Assembly (NCBI RefSeq): GCF_003477705.1
Contig: NZ_QUDV01000003.1
Location: 124,001 to 188,000 of the forward strand
DNA from: Dorea sp. AF36-15AT
GTDB lineage: Bacteria; Bacillota; Clostridia; Lachnospirales; Lachnospiraceae
Reading direction: 5' to 3'
DNA: 64,000 nt
Shown here: positions 55,901-62,179 of the stretch, in pieces
Position numbering within the stretch: the first letter of the stretch is position 1
Layout of the letters: the number at the start of each line of letters is the position of its first letter
Notes under the pieces: model-generated
What the model was told of the DNA's origin: nothing
The model's input: only the letters and a program-made list of their open reading frames with translations
The model's database searches: none
Program-made: the position numbers and the translations under genes

Positions 55901-57549
55901 GTAAAGATCCAAGCGGTAATGATGTGACAGGCAAAGGTGAAAAGACAGTTACTACAGAAGAAAGTAATCCACACATTACAGTAACAAAAGAAACTACAAG
56001 TAGACCGAAGAACGGTGAGACATACGCACTTGGCGAAGAAATCACTTATAAGATTACGGCTAAGAACACAGGTAACCTTACATTAAAAGATGTGAAAGTC
56101 ATCGATGAGCTGACAGGTCTTGAAAAGACAATCAAGGGCGAGTTCAAACCGGGTGATGAAGAGACGTTTGAGACAAGCTACACAGTAACAGAAGCAGATC
56201 TTGGAAAGACAGTTGTCAATGTGGCAACAGCAACAGGAAAGACACCTGATTCAAATAAACCGAAACCGGGCGTAGATCCTGGCAAGACAGAGGATCCTAC
56301 AGATCAGAAGAAACCGGCGATGAGCATTGAGAAGAAAGTCATCGATCAGAAAGAGAAATATGAAATCGGTGATACTGTCAAATACGAGATCACAGTGACG
56401 AATACTGGTAACACAACTCAGAACAACATTCTGGTAGAAGACCAGATGAGCGCAGCCGGACAGGCAGTGATCACGAAGGTTGACGGAGCGAACGGAACGA
56501 TTGATGGAGCAAAGGTAACATTGGATACACTGGCACCTGGCAAGGCAGCAACAATTACTGCAGAGTACACAGTTGTGAAAGCAGATCGCGGAAATACAAT
56601 CACGAATGCAGCCGTTGCTAAGGGCGAAGGGGAAATTCCGAAGACACCGGATGTACCTGTAGATGTTGAAGATGTATACGATATCCATGTAGTACATGCA
56701 TTTGCGTCGGGTAACGAAGGTGATGTGACATTACCGGCAGATTACACTATTGAGAATCTGAAGCCTGGAACAACGAAAGATCTGATCGCAGAAGCTGTAA
56801 CAGGATATGTAGCATATCCGGGCACACAGAATGCGACTATTATTGATGGAGATATTACCGTTACATTCTTATACTATAAGGATGAAATCGGAACAGATCC
56901 AAAGAATCCGGATCAGCCGGATGGAGTACCGGATGAGTTCCAGAGAGTTGTAAGATTCGCAGCAGTGAATGGTACCGTATCTATCGATCATGCAGTTGTA
57001 ACATTATATGGCGAAGATGGCAAACCGGCGAAGAATGGTGTTGGACATCTGTCAGCAGAGCAGATTGCAGCAGCAACAGCTAATACCGGATACGATCAGT
57101 CAAGCTTAAGCTGGTCACCGGCTACACCGACGTCATCATACGATATTACCGATGAAATGACATTTACAGCAACATTTACGGCAACACCGGCAGTTCCAAA
57201 TACGCCAAACACACCAACCCCACCGGCTACACCGAATCCGCCGGCAACACCGTCAGATAACCCGGGCGTACTGGATAGGGTTGTAGATACAATCAAAGAT
57301 GTAGCAGCAGACGTACAGGAAGTATTCAGCTCAGATGATGGAGATGTGCCGTTGGCTAACCAGAATTTGGATGAGCATAAGTGCTGTATCCTTCATTTCC
57401 TGATCATGTTGCTGACAGCAATTCTTTACGGATTCTTCACACACAACATGAAGAAGAGACAGAAGAAGAATTTCGAACTTCGCGAAGAACTGGATACCGA
57501 ACTGGTAAAGAGAGGACTTCCAACTTCAAAGGAGCAGAAGAATAGCTAA
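46996..57549 (+). CDS. giant secreted YDG/MBG-repeat and DUF11-repeat surface protein
   Basis: This 3517-residue protein has a signal peptide (1-32), a Gln/Thr/Glu-rich stretch (33-105), a beta domain (106-205), an acidic linker (206-290), two Ig-like regions (292-460, the second clearly BIG2), a 135-residue domain (461-596) and InlB/MucBP-like modules (597-755). A long YDG/MBG array spans 755-2650, five DUF11-like units 2655-3225 and a MucBP-like end 3226-3397. A Pro-rich spacer then leads to a membrane anchor (3463-3483) and a charged tail. The anchor lacks LPXTG and reads PLANQNLDEHKCCILHF. It is probably an adhesin or biofilm scaffold. ATG 46996 has an AAGGGGG SD; an upstream in-frame ATG lacks one. 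Confidence 0.88.
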   Translation: MKKMKRWLALVLAIALVSTNAIYQLGTHMSASESSQDTSVSEEQPQQEEQAVDSQTQDTTEHTDSGQASVQEVTPEQSATATTQQAPDAQQATDPQQTEKAQADVAKTIAVKIQKSDVDGGTVKVVNADGSKTDVTYDGNNQYAKEVTEGESFGFEVTAKDGYQVEQVTDQNGAAIQPASVNGNVSTYNVTDIRSEKVFSVTYNKVETQTEEKNGEKNGDDSSASKDAEVTVVPEEKTGEDNNESTSVKEEAEKKSDENVVEAEPVEDTKEDSSLLDKFKGWFAGESTKTVSEQNTVTVGQTIKLNGTSNSSWYCNYSQEWKSKDTNIATVSNDGTVTGVSAGKVTISHKYCTASHVYNRKHDTETEKYEVTVVAAPKPTGISISGNSSVERFKSIDLKATLEPAGANADIIWTSSNEEIAEVDDGTVKGVTAGEVTITATTDVDGKKLSATKKVTVTEAKKTHTALLYYLKTPTSDPKSNDTDQWGSQAGTCEISTNGLAWDSAGKNSFDNVASRVLKWPDGSTGSSWEITKSYDGGTHWNAIFNAFKAATSAEVGRNITEDDVEAIIIHPYKISNNNDGMHVDCTVEVKVKGIITATYYLYDAGNDATGFTWLEAKQYRLENGEIAVAAPTTNCPDTKTVDGKDYVFDGWYAGSYGSGEKINYPDTVSENINYYAKYVRANLGYTVKYYLNGTETPVATDKTGTAKRDGATVTENPISIAGYTAVSTDSKSIRVQENGTNEIIFYYYKNVELTANNASQKYNGTEYQVSGYSGAPEDADFSNITVSAKGTDAGEYDAKFAKNVVGTIDATGKYIVTNTTDGKLTITPRNVTLTSGSDKKEYDGTALTKDGVTVGGDGFVRDDGATYAVTGTITNVGEKDNTFTYKLKTGTKGSNYEITTVPGKLKITPCTTKITVTITENSGSEKYDGTEKTVTGYTVTSISNKLYKESDFSFTGVEAHKTVSGTNAGSYDMGLVSTDFTNNNDNFANVEFKIVDGKLDIAQRKVTLTSGTDSKTYDGKPLTKDGVAVSGDGFVKGEEPTYNVTGTITDAGTVDNTFTYTFAEGVVKENYAITKEEGTLTVAPIDKVVVTITGKKDRTTYNGKEQNVKDYEVSISNAKYKEKDFEFTGKAIAKGTDAGTYKMGLKASDFKNTNKNFKNVEFEVTDGELTIDPKEVTLTSGRSERVYNGTALTNKNVAESDNGFVGNDGATYEVTGSQTNVGESENTFTYKLKDGTKAKNYRITTEYGKLKVTPVNDEVTVTITENSDTAKYDGTEKNVTGYKVTSISNPAYTESDFAFTGDEAHKTVSGTNAGTYDMNLVAGDFANTSDNFTNVKFVIEDGTLVIAKRAVTLTSATAEKPYDGQPLENHKVTVGGDGFATGEGAASYNVTGSQTVAGESDNTFEGYTLNENTLADNYTITTAAGKLKVTPVTDKVTVTVKEHSGSGTYDGTEKTVAGYDIVSISNPLYTENDFTFSGEATVKGTDAGTYNMELKPEDFTNKSANFTNVEFVIEDGTLVIAKKTVTLTSASDSKPYDGNALTNDKVTAEGFVGNDGATYNVTGTITDVGEKVNEFTYTLNEGTNKDNYEITTVFGKLVITPNADQVVVTIKENSETVTYDGEEHTVTGYTVTNISSTLYTENDFEFVGADTAKEVKGTNAGTYDMNLKASDFQNKNEQFSNVKFVIVDGKLNISKRSVTLTSASASRPYNGKALTNNTVTVSGEGFANGEGAKYDVTGTITNVGKVDNTFTYNLNEGTNKDNYEITKNTGKLEITSVTTEVTVTITGNIKTDTYDGTEKTAKGYEVSIDNELYTKQDFSFDGEAIAKRTNAGTTMMGLKESNFANASKNFTNVKFVVIDGKVAIDKRNVTLTSATDSKQYDGKPLAKKEVTVGGDGFAGMEGATYDVTGSQTKVGSSNNTFIYVLNKNTNADNYNITTHEGTLTVTNRDAKYNVTLVANSNTGNIYDGSEKSATGIQTDEFEIDGVKYKVSGYQTSDPTATDAGTYDNVITGTYKVMDPEGNDVTDQFAVATQNGKLEIAKRKVTLTSATDSKQYDGTPLTKKEVTVTGDGFATGEGATYNVTGSQTAVGSSKNTFSYKLNDNTKADNYEIKEELGTLTVNDRAVKYEITVAANSDTVLYDGNEHTVEGLKENTFTLDGVKYTVSGLTAKATGTDVDEYTSEIKGTAVVTDEAGNDVTKQFIVHKTDGKLIINQRKVTLTSASDEKKYDGKPLTNGEITVGGDGFATGEGASYDVTGSQTIVGSSDNEFTYTLNANTKAKNYNITTHKGTLTVTNRDAKYEITVEANSATAPYDGQPHSATGLKTDTFVVNGETYTVSGLAAEVTATDADEYANTVTGTAVVKDVAGNDVTAQFEVHTKNGKLTITKRTVIFTSATDSKPYDGKPLTNHEVTVTGDGFAEGEGASFNVTGSRTLAGKSDNTYEYTLNSNTNAKNYNITKNTGTLTITDRETKYDITVRANSKDTTYDGTEQTVVGFEQTTFVVDGNTYTVSGISAEAKGTDQGNYQTTITGTPVVKDTSGNDVTSQFEVKTVSGLLKIAKRDITITAGSAQAIYTGTALICNTSQITAGKLATGDNYTATIAGSQTLVGSSDNIITSVTIKADKDGQEKDVTNNYNIKLEPGLLTITDGAPETPVDPSVVVNKTHDENQTYKAGDVITFTITVKNIYDEVKTITLAEQEGVTLDSEVFENVEPGKEITATATYTVTEADIVNRTFTNNVTARFSGVDKEYTGTDTVDEFENPNPHMTITKTTKDVEENHIYKLGETIKYVITVTNDGNLTLTNVKVEDALTGNAGQNAWTIDTFAPGATQTFETSYVVTEEDVLAGKVINNVTGTAKDPTNPDEPKTPVTPGEKEDSVETPNPSLTVVKTSDKTGQVKLGDEITYTITVTNNGNVTISGVKLNDSLTGDNWTLGNIKPGETVTKKATYTVTEADIIEGQIVNHATATGKDPSGNDVTGKGEKTVTTEESNPHITVTKETTSRPKNGETYALGEEITYKITAKNTGNLTLKDVKVIDELTGLEKTIKGEFKPGDEETFETSYTVTEADLGKTVVNVATATGKTPDSNKPKPGVDPGKTEDPTDQKKPAMSIEKKVIDQKEKYEIGDTVKYEITVTNTGNTTQNNILVEDQMSAAGQAVITKVDGANGTIDGAKVTLDTLAPGKAATITAEYTVVKADRGNTITNAAVAKGEGEIPKTPDVPVDVEDVYDIHVVHAFASGNEGDVTLPADYTIENLKPGTTKDLIAEAVTGYVAYPGTQNATIIDGDITVTFLYYKDEIGTDPKNPDQPDGVPDEFQRVVRFAAVNGTVSIDHAVVTLYGEDGKPAKNGVGHLSAEQIAAATANTGYDQSSLSWSPATPTSSYDITDEMTFTATFTATPAVPNTPNTPTPPATPNPPATPSDNPGVLDRVVDTIKDVAADVQEVFSSDDGDVPLANQNLDEHKCCILHFLIMLLTAILYGFFTHNMKKRQKKNFELREELDTELVKRGLPTSKEQKNS
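49489..54940 (+). repeat. YDG/MBG super-repeat array in the giant gene
   Basis: Eleven units with the VTLTS-x-YDG motif begin at 49489, 50014, 50524, 51049, 51571, 52090, 52603, 53128, 53647, 54166 and 54685 (the last is divergent). Spacing is 510-525 bp. The first six gaps hold a partner domain with VTITENS and GTNAG motifs. The last four hold a different partner with ITVAANS and GNDVTxQF motifs. Confidence 0.9.
54961..56670 (+). repeat. five DUF11-like repeats in the giant gene
   Basis: Units begin near 54967, 55282, 55641, 55963 and 56308. Shared motifs are an ITVTK or VVVNK opening, G-D/E-x-ITYxITVTN, a PGxTxTFxTSYTVTEADI core and a N-x-ATATGK end. They are typical stalk modules of Gram-positive adhesins. 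Confidence 0.8.
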
Positions 57550-57581
57550 GGAACAGCAAATGATGAAAAGGAGGTAAGCAT

Positions 57582-57785
57582 ATGCGTTATTTTGAATTCG
57601 TGCATAATTTGGGAATACATTCCTGGGATATACCGGCATTGATTGTTGCAGTGATTCTGGTTGTTATGATATTGGTTCATCGCCATAATCAGAAGAAACG
57701 TGAAAAAGATTTTGAGGAGGAACTGGATCAAAAGATCCAGGACCTCCGAGAAGAACTGGACAAAAAACCTGCACAGGAAGTATAA
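57582..57785 (+). CDS. small single-pass membrane protein, paralogue 1
   Basis: This 67-residue protein has a short outer N-terminus, one helix (about 17-33, IPALIVAVILVVMILV), a basic stop-transfer patch and an acidic helical tail (EKDFEEELDQKIQDLREEL). It aligns without gaps with the next small protein: M-x-Y, LG at 10-11, WD at 15-16, AL at 19-20, VI at 24-25, VV at 27-28 and Arg34. The tail resembles the cytoplasmic end of the giant protein (FELREELDTEL). It lies 32 bp after the giant gene with an AGGAGGT SD and no terminator between. Unknown family; an anchoring or assembly partner is inferred. Confidence 0.75.
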   Translation: MRYFEFVHNLGIHSWDIPALIVAVILVVMILVHRHNQKKREKDFEEELDQKIQDLREELDKKPAQEV

Positions 57786-57803
57786 TAAAAGGAGGGAACA
57801 TAT

Positions 57804-57995
57804 ATGTCATATATTTTTGAACATACAAGACTCGGCTTTTGCTGGTGGGACCTTCTTGCATTGGTTATTCTGGTAATCGTGGTTGTTGCATTTGCGGTAA
57901 AGCGCAGCAAGTTAAAAGACGAACAGGATGAACTGGAAGATCAGTTATCTGAACTGTATGCGGAAGATTCAGTTGAGGCAGATAAGGAACTTTAA
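57804..57995 (+). CDS. small single-pass membrane protein, paralogue 2
   Basis: This 63-residue protein is colinear with its upstream neighbour: 14 of the first 34 positions are identical, including LG-x3-WD-x2-AL. It has an extra Cys13-Trp14 before the shared Trp-Asp, a membrane helix (about 17-32) and an acidic tail (KDEQDELEDQLSELYAED). The SD AAAGGAGGG lies ahead of ATG 57804, and the gap to the upstream stop is 18 bp. It is last before a structured intergenic region and the signal peptidase gene. Function unknown. Confidence 0.75.
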   Translation: MSYIFEHTRLGFCWWDLLALVILVIVVVAFAVKRSKLKDEQDELEDQLSELYAEDSVEADKEL

Positions 57996-58034
57996 TGATG
58001 TGGGTACATCAGGAAGAGTATATTATTGTTAGGT

Positions 58035-58090
58035 GGGATCAGACGGCGGAGCAAGCTTGACTGCATGTTCAGTGAAAGCTGAGAGATCCG
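58035..58090 (+). ncRNA. possible structured RNA between the microprotein gene and lepB
   Basis: GGATC (58036-58040) pairs with GATCC (58085-58089). An inner CTTGACTG...CAGTGAAAG helix near 58055-58079 could also form. It does not match a riboswitch class I know; it may just be a leader or part of a processing site. Confidence 0.3.
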
Positions 58091-58097
58091 GAGTTAT

Positions 58098-58133
58098 AAA
58101 TGACCGTGGCAGGTGTTTCTGCTGCGGTCGTTT
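58098..58133 (+). terminator. probable terminator after the giant-gene operon
   Basis: Arms 58098-58112 and 58119-58133 pair imperfectly with G-U wobbles around a six-base loop. The trailing T-run is only TTT. Confidence 0.5.
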
Positions 58134-58185
58134 ACCGTTATGATAAGCAATGGGGAAACTCGTGCGTTAGAAAGAAGGCGTTGGA

Positions 58186-58746
58186 ATGGACATAGATGAT
58201 ATCAAGAAGAAGATTCTGGAAGATGTGGATCCGGAGACGAAGCGGAAAAGAGCGCACGAGAGGCGGGTTCAACGTTTCGTTATTGCACTGCAGTCAATTG
58301 CAGTAATTATTGTAGTTCTTCTGATATTTTATATGTTGATGGGCATATCGACCGTACAGGGGAATTCAATGTATCCGACATTGCATGACCAGGATGTGGT
58401 GATATATAAAAGGAAGAATACCGAATATCGTGTGGGAGATGTTGTCGCGATCAAACGACCGAATGGCGAAGAATATGTGAAACGTATTGTGGCAGTGGCC
58501 GGTGATACAGTGAATATCCAGAATGGCAAGATCTACGTCAATGGAGAAGAACTGGTGACAGAACAGGCAATCGGTGAGACTAATGCAAAGTCAGATGATA
58601 TTACCTATCCATTGGTGGTAGATGATAAGCAGGTCTTTGTGCTTGGTGATAACCGGGAGATATCCAGAGATTCGCGTGAGATAGGTACGGTGAAGATCGA
58701 TGATATCAAAGGCCGGATTGTCTGGTATATGGGTAAGGTAAAATAA
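58186..58746 (+). CDS. lepB: type I signal peptidase
   Basis: This 186-residue membrane peptidase has a cytoplasmic N-terminus, one helix (about 31-53) and the catalytic domain. Box B is QGNSMYPT with nucleophile Ser61, box D is EEYVKRIVAVAGD with general base Lys99, and box E is FVLGDNREISRDSRE. It is the prokaryotic Ser/Lys type, not the SipW Ser/His type. Its position 190 bp after the giant gene and two microproteins suggests a link to their export, though general signal peptidases also occur alone. Confidence 0.95.
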   Translation: MDIDDIKKKILEDVDPETKRKRAHERRVQRFVIALQSIAVIIVVLLIFYMLMGISTVQGNSMYPTLHDQDVVIYKRKNTEYRVGDVVAIKRPNGEEYVKRIVAVAGDTVNIQNGKIYVNGEELVTEQAIGETNAKSDDITYPLVVDDKQVFVLGDNREISRDSREIGTVKIDDIKGRIVWYMGKVK

Positions 58747-58778
58747 TGGTGAGTCTATAAGGTATATAGATATTATGG

Positions 58779-58815
58779 CAGGGCAGATCTTTTGATCTGC
58801 CCTGTTGTTGTGTTA
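58779..58815 (+). terminator. intrinsic terminator of lepB
   Basis: CAGGGCAGATC (58779-58789) pairs exactly with GATCTGCCCTG (58794-58804) around TTTT, followed by TTGTTGTGTT. It lies at the 3' end of the convergent dehydrogenase gene. Confidence 0.85.
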
Positions 58816-59889
58816 CATTGCCATCTCGAAGAATTTGCGAAGCGTTTCTTCGGTTACTTCGTATGGTACTGGTTTTAATTTGCGTTCGTTTGCCATGATA
58901 CCTTTAATGGCGGTATCGACCATATCCGGTGCTATTTCGAGTGGTCCGAGCAGAGTGTGGATCAGAGTGGTGAATTCAGCGATATCTTTGCAGCCAATCA
59001 ATTCCAGAACTTTTGCCTGTGTCTCAGGAGCGGCAGCGGCTACATAGCCCGGCTGGAAATATCCCACAGCCTGTCCGTGTGGAATATGCATCTCGTAAGT
59101 GAGAAAATAGCTTAAACCATGTGGCAGGGTTGTGCCGGCATGGGTGATTGCCATACCTGCAAGTGTGGAGGTGAGCATCATGCGGTCACGGTCTTCATCT
59201 GTTACATGATCGCTCAGAAGGGCAGGTTTTACATCTTTCCAGAGTGCCATACCATATTCTGAGATCATACGGCTGAACGGGCTTGCACCAAGATTGATAT
59301 AGCTTTCGATAAGATGACCAAGTGAATCTACAGATGTATTTACCAGGATCTTCTTAGGCGCGCTTGCCAGATATTTGCCATCCACTAATGCATACTGTGG
59401 AAAGATACGGTGTGGGATGCTGGACTTGGTGCGTTTGGCGTGGATTGTTAGCACGGAAATCGGTGTCACCTCAGAACCGGTTCCGCAGGTTGTAGGAACT
59501 TCTACGATTGGAAGCGCGGTGCTGTCTCCCTGCTGATAGAGATAGTCGGCATCCTTATCTTTGTGATAGATCATAAGGGCAATTGCTTTGGCTGCATCCA
59601 TTGGAGACCCTCCGCCGATACCGATGACGAAGTCGACATTTTCGCGGATACCCATGTCGCGTACCTGCATAACCATTTCTATTGAAGGATTCTCCTCGGT
59701 ATGGTCGAAGATACAGTAGGAGATCTGATGTGCATTTAATGAATCAGTCACATCAGCAAGAGCTCCATTTTTCGCGGAACTGCGTCCGGTTACGATCAGG
59801 GCTTTGCGTCCGAGAGAGGTCCATTCGTCGCTGTAAGTTTTCACGCAGTCGTGTTCGCAATATACTTTTACTGGCATATGAAATTTCAT
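58813..59889 (-). CDS. iron-containing alcohol dehydrogenase
   Basis: This 358-residue enzyme has the group III alcohol dehydrogenase layout. The NAD(P) motif is GIGGGSPMDAAKA, a conserved VPTTCGTGSEVTP loop follows, and the metal ligands lie in DSLGHLIESY, TTLPHGLSY and HGQAVG. It interconverts a small alcohol and aldehyde or ketone; butanol, 1,2-propanediol and others are possible. Start ATG 59889 follows an AAAGGAG SD. It stands alone. Confidence 0.9.
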   Translation of the reverse strand: MKFHMPVKVYCEHDCVKTYSDEWTSLGRKALIVTGRSSAKNGALADVTDSLNAHQISYCIFDHTEENPSIEMVMQVRDMGIRENVDFVIGIGGGSPMDAAKAIALMIYHKDKDADYLYQQGDSTALPIVEVPTTCGTGSEVTPISVLTIHAKRTKSSIPHRIFPQYALVDGKYLASAPKKILVNTSVDSLGHLIESYINLGASPFSRMISEYGMALWKDVKPALLSDHVTDEDRDRMMLTSTLAGMAITHAGTTLPHGLSYFLTYEMHIPHGQAVGYFQPGYVAAAAPETQAKVLELIGCKDIAEFTTLIHTLLGPLEIAPDMVDTAIKGIMANERKLKPVPYEVTEETLRKFFEMAM

Positions 59890-60111
59890 GTATATTATGC
59901 TCCTTTCCTTTGTGGGATGATGAATTTATTTCTATTATTCTATCACATTTGGCTGCGAAAAGGCAGAGTACAAGATAAATTCATGTCGAACGTCGGGCAG
60001 CAATCGTGCTTGCACTTTACATGGATTTGACCTTGTTTAACGAGAGGAAGATAGATAGGAAGAATCAGGCTGGATATACTAAGAGCAAAAAGGTAAAGAG
60101 GATAGATAGGT

Positions 60112-60300
60112 ATGAAATGTGTTGTGTGCAGCCGCCGCATTGAACAAGTTGTGGAGAAGATCATTCCGAAGAAAAAGGAATTGGCGGCCATGGGAGATGG
60201 TTGTGTGGTAGAAGAAGGAAAGCCGGAACTGATCTTCACTGCACCAAAAGAGAGAAGAACACAGACATTCCTGTCACGTGTACTTCCGGCAACTGCATAA
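60112..60300 (+). pseudogene. C-terminal remnant of a GlnQ-type amino-acid ABC ATPase with a foreign N-terminus
   Basis: The last 36 residues read MGDGCVVEEGKPELIFTAPK followed by ERRTQTFLSRVLPATA. This matches the very end of GlnQ/ArtP-type polar amino-acid ATPases, downstream of the ATPase core. The first 26 residues (CVVCSRRIEQVVEKIIPKKK) do not belong to that family. Walker A, signature and Walker B are absent, so the 62-residue product cannot be an ATPase. A weak SD precedes ATG 60112. I read it as a deletion scar; a small protein is possible but unlikely. Confidence 0.7.
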
Positions 60301-60326
60301 GGATTTAGACCTTTTGACCCTGGCAT
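60288..60326 (-). repeat. copy 2 of the KGLNPY-type element
   Basis: On the minus strand it reads MPGSKGLNPYAVA. It overlaps the end of the GlnQ remnant. Three of the differences from copy 1 are synonymous changes in codons for shared residues. Confidence 0.55.
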
Positions 60327-60365
60327 TATAAAGTGACGTTTCGCATAGCTTGATATACCATCCCG

Positions 60366-60403
60366 TACCGGGGCAGGAGTGTGATCCTGCCCTGGTATAC
60401 ATA
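60366..60403. terminator. hairpin between the GlnQ remnant and the MBL gene
   Basis: GGGGCAGGA...TCCTGCCC is nested in an outer ATACCA...TGGTAT pair. There is no good T-run. It may serve as the shared terminator for the two convergent genes or be a relic of the lost amino-acid transporter operon. Confidence 0.4.
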
Positions 60404-60450
60404 GAAGTAGATTTGGTATATCAGGGGATTTCATCAGATCTTATAATTTC

Positions 60451-61251
60451 TTATAATTCTATTGTTTCCAGATCTTCCGGAATGTAGAGATTACCGTGGT
60501 AATACTCGGTTCCTTCCGCGGTATATAATTCTTTTCTACGGGTAATATTTTTATCCTCTGTATGGTAAAGGAGGAGGTTTGGTACATGTAATTCTTCGGC
60601 AAGCTCACAGGCATCCTTTACCGTAGAATGGTGTTTCTCATAAGGCGAAAAACGGTCTGCCTGACTGTAGAGACAGAATGCTTCGTGCAGCAGCCACTTG
60701 CTGTTCTCAGCGTATGGGCGCTCCGCATTATTATAAGGCTCATCACCGCAGCAGGTGAATTTGTCTCCGTTGCCCATATTAAGGGTGAAGCCATATTGCT
60801 TCGCTTTGGTAGAATGAATATCGAAAAATGTAACATCTCTGTCCATGATTTTTCTGGTCTCACCGTCATGAACTGTGATCAGATGCAGACGATCCCCAAT
60901 CATTTTTATCTGCTTTGGCTGTAATAATTTCTCTGCCATATCTTTTAGAAGTGCGATCACTTCATCGTGCCCATAAATAAATGCATCACCTTCGTACGTT
61001 CCTTTATTCATATTCTGGCAGATCAGGCGCATCATCCAGACGATGCCGAGAATGTGGTCGATATGCTTGTGCGTGACAAAGATATCACGCATATCCATCC
61101 AGTTTAGCCCGGCACGCTTCAACTGCTTGAGCACTTCGTTGCCGCCGCCTCCGTCTATCATAAAATATTTTCCTTCATCTTCTAATACAAAACAGGTGTT
61201 GTAACACTCTGTTACCAGGGCATTGCCTGTTCCTAACATGGTAATCTTCAT
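60451..61251 (-). CDS. MBL-fold metallo-hydrolase (RNase Z-like)
   Basis: This 266-residue protein has the metal site THKHIDH (His61, His63, Asp65, His66), the LGTGNA opening and later histidine motifs (LLHEAF, KHHSTVKDA and LLLYHTED). That motif order is closest to ElaC/RNase Z-like or arylsulfatase-like members. It lacks an obvious exosite arm, so it may act on small molecules. Start ATG 61251 lies behind an AAGGAGAC-like SD. It is followed downstream by the convergent remnant region. Confidence 0.85.
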   Translation of the reverse strand: MKITMLGTGNALVTECYNTCFVLEDEGKYFMIDGGGGNEVLKQLKRAGLNWMDMRDIFVTHKHIDHILGIVWMMRLICQNMNKGTYEGDAFIYGHDEVIALLKDMAEKLLQPKQIKMIGDRLHLITVHDGETRKIMDRDVTFFDIHSTKAKQYGFTLNMGNGDKFTCCGDEPYNNAERPYAENSKWLLHEAFCLYSQADRFSPYEKHHSTVKDACELAEELHVPNLLLYHTEDKNITRRKELYTAEGTEYYHGNLYIPEDLETIEL

Positions 61252-61297
61252 AGTGTAGTCTCCTTGTGGTATAAGTATTTTTTAGTTTTACAGATTT

Positions 61298-62149
61298 TTA
61301 AAAGCAATAGTATCTGCCAATGACGGCTCCTTTGGAATCTGAACCGTGCCCAATGTAAGCAGTCTTAGCAATCGGAAGCTCTGATCCGGCAAATTCTTTG
61401 ACCAGCGTGACTGCATCCGGCTGTACCTGCTCTTTTTCTATCTTAGTGAATGTACCGAGCAGAATGCCGTTCACCTGATCAAATGCATGAAGCTGCTTTA
61501 GTTGGCTTAAGAAGGTGATGAGCTGTTGGACGCTCGTATTCAGTGCTTCCAGAAGAAGAATCTTATTGTGAAGATCCGGCATATATTCGGTTCCGGCAAG
61601 CTTCAGAAAGCAGCGGATATTACCGCCGATCATAACACCTTCCATAGCAGTACCCTGGATGAAATGATAATCCAGATTATAGAGATCATTACCATTCTTT
61701 TGCAGTGTGTTGATAAAATCGCGGCGCTGCACCTCACTGTGTCGATAAAGAAGGTTGCGGATTTGATAAAGAACTGCTTCTTTGCCTGCTTTTGTATAAA
61801 TAGCATTTAAAATCGTAGTCAGATCACTGTATCCGTAAAACTTTTTTTCAGAGCTTCGGATTACTTCAAAGTCCAGATAAGGCAGCAGTTCATTGGACAT
61901 ATCTCCGCCGGATATGTCGAAGATCGATGTGATCGCAGGATCTGTATATAGTTTCATTAATTCCGCAGCGCGTTCTGCTCCTGTGCCATGAAGACCATAT
62001 GCTTCGGGATATATTTTAGGATATATACAATTACTGATGACTGGTTCATATCCAACATCACTTAAAATAGCGCACAGCCGATCCATATTGGACTGAAATT
62101 CAGGCTTCATGGGATCAGAGCAGGCTGTGATGCCGATTTTTTCTTTCAT
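61298..62149 (-). CDS. S66-family peptidase (LD-carboxypeptidase/MccF-like)
   Basis: This 283-residue protein has the S66 Ser-Glu-His triad: Ser108 in YGYSDLT, Glu in LLLEALN and His in YIGHGSD. The family cleaves LD-peptide bonds in muropeptides or detoxifies microcin C-like compounds. No signal peptide is present, favouring a recycling or immunity role in the cytoplasm. It lies 46 bp before the MBL gene on the same strand, with AGGAGG-like purines upstream. Confidence 0.85.
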   Translation of the reverse strand: MKEKIGITACSDPMKPEFQSNMDRLCAILSDVGYEPVISNCIYPKIYPEAYGLHGTGAERAAELMKLYTDPAITSIFDISGGDMSNELLPYLDFEVIRSSEKKFYGYSDLTTILNAIYTKAGKEAVLYQIRNLLYRHSEVQRRDFINTLQKNGNDLYNLDYHFIQGTAMEGVMIGGNIRCFLKLAGTEYMPDLHNKILLLEALNTSVQQLITFLSQLKQLHAFDQVNGILLGTFTKIEKEQVQPDAVTLVKEFAGSELPIAKTAYIGHGSDSKGAVIGRYYCF

Positions 62150-62179
62150 GAGAGACCTCCGTGTGAAAACTGATAGCGG

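Noticed and set aside
57340..57400. LPXTG sorting signal in the giant protein
   Set aside because: The end reads PLANQNLDEHKCCILHF; no LPXTG or close variant is present.
59943..60434. A 163-residue minus-strand frame over the GlnQ remnant
   Set aside because: Most of it is antisense to the GlnQ-derived sequence. Only the short KGLNPY part is shared with another locus and is listed as a repeat element.
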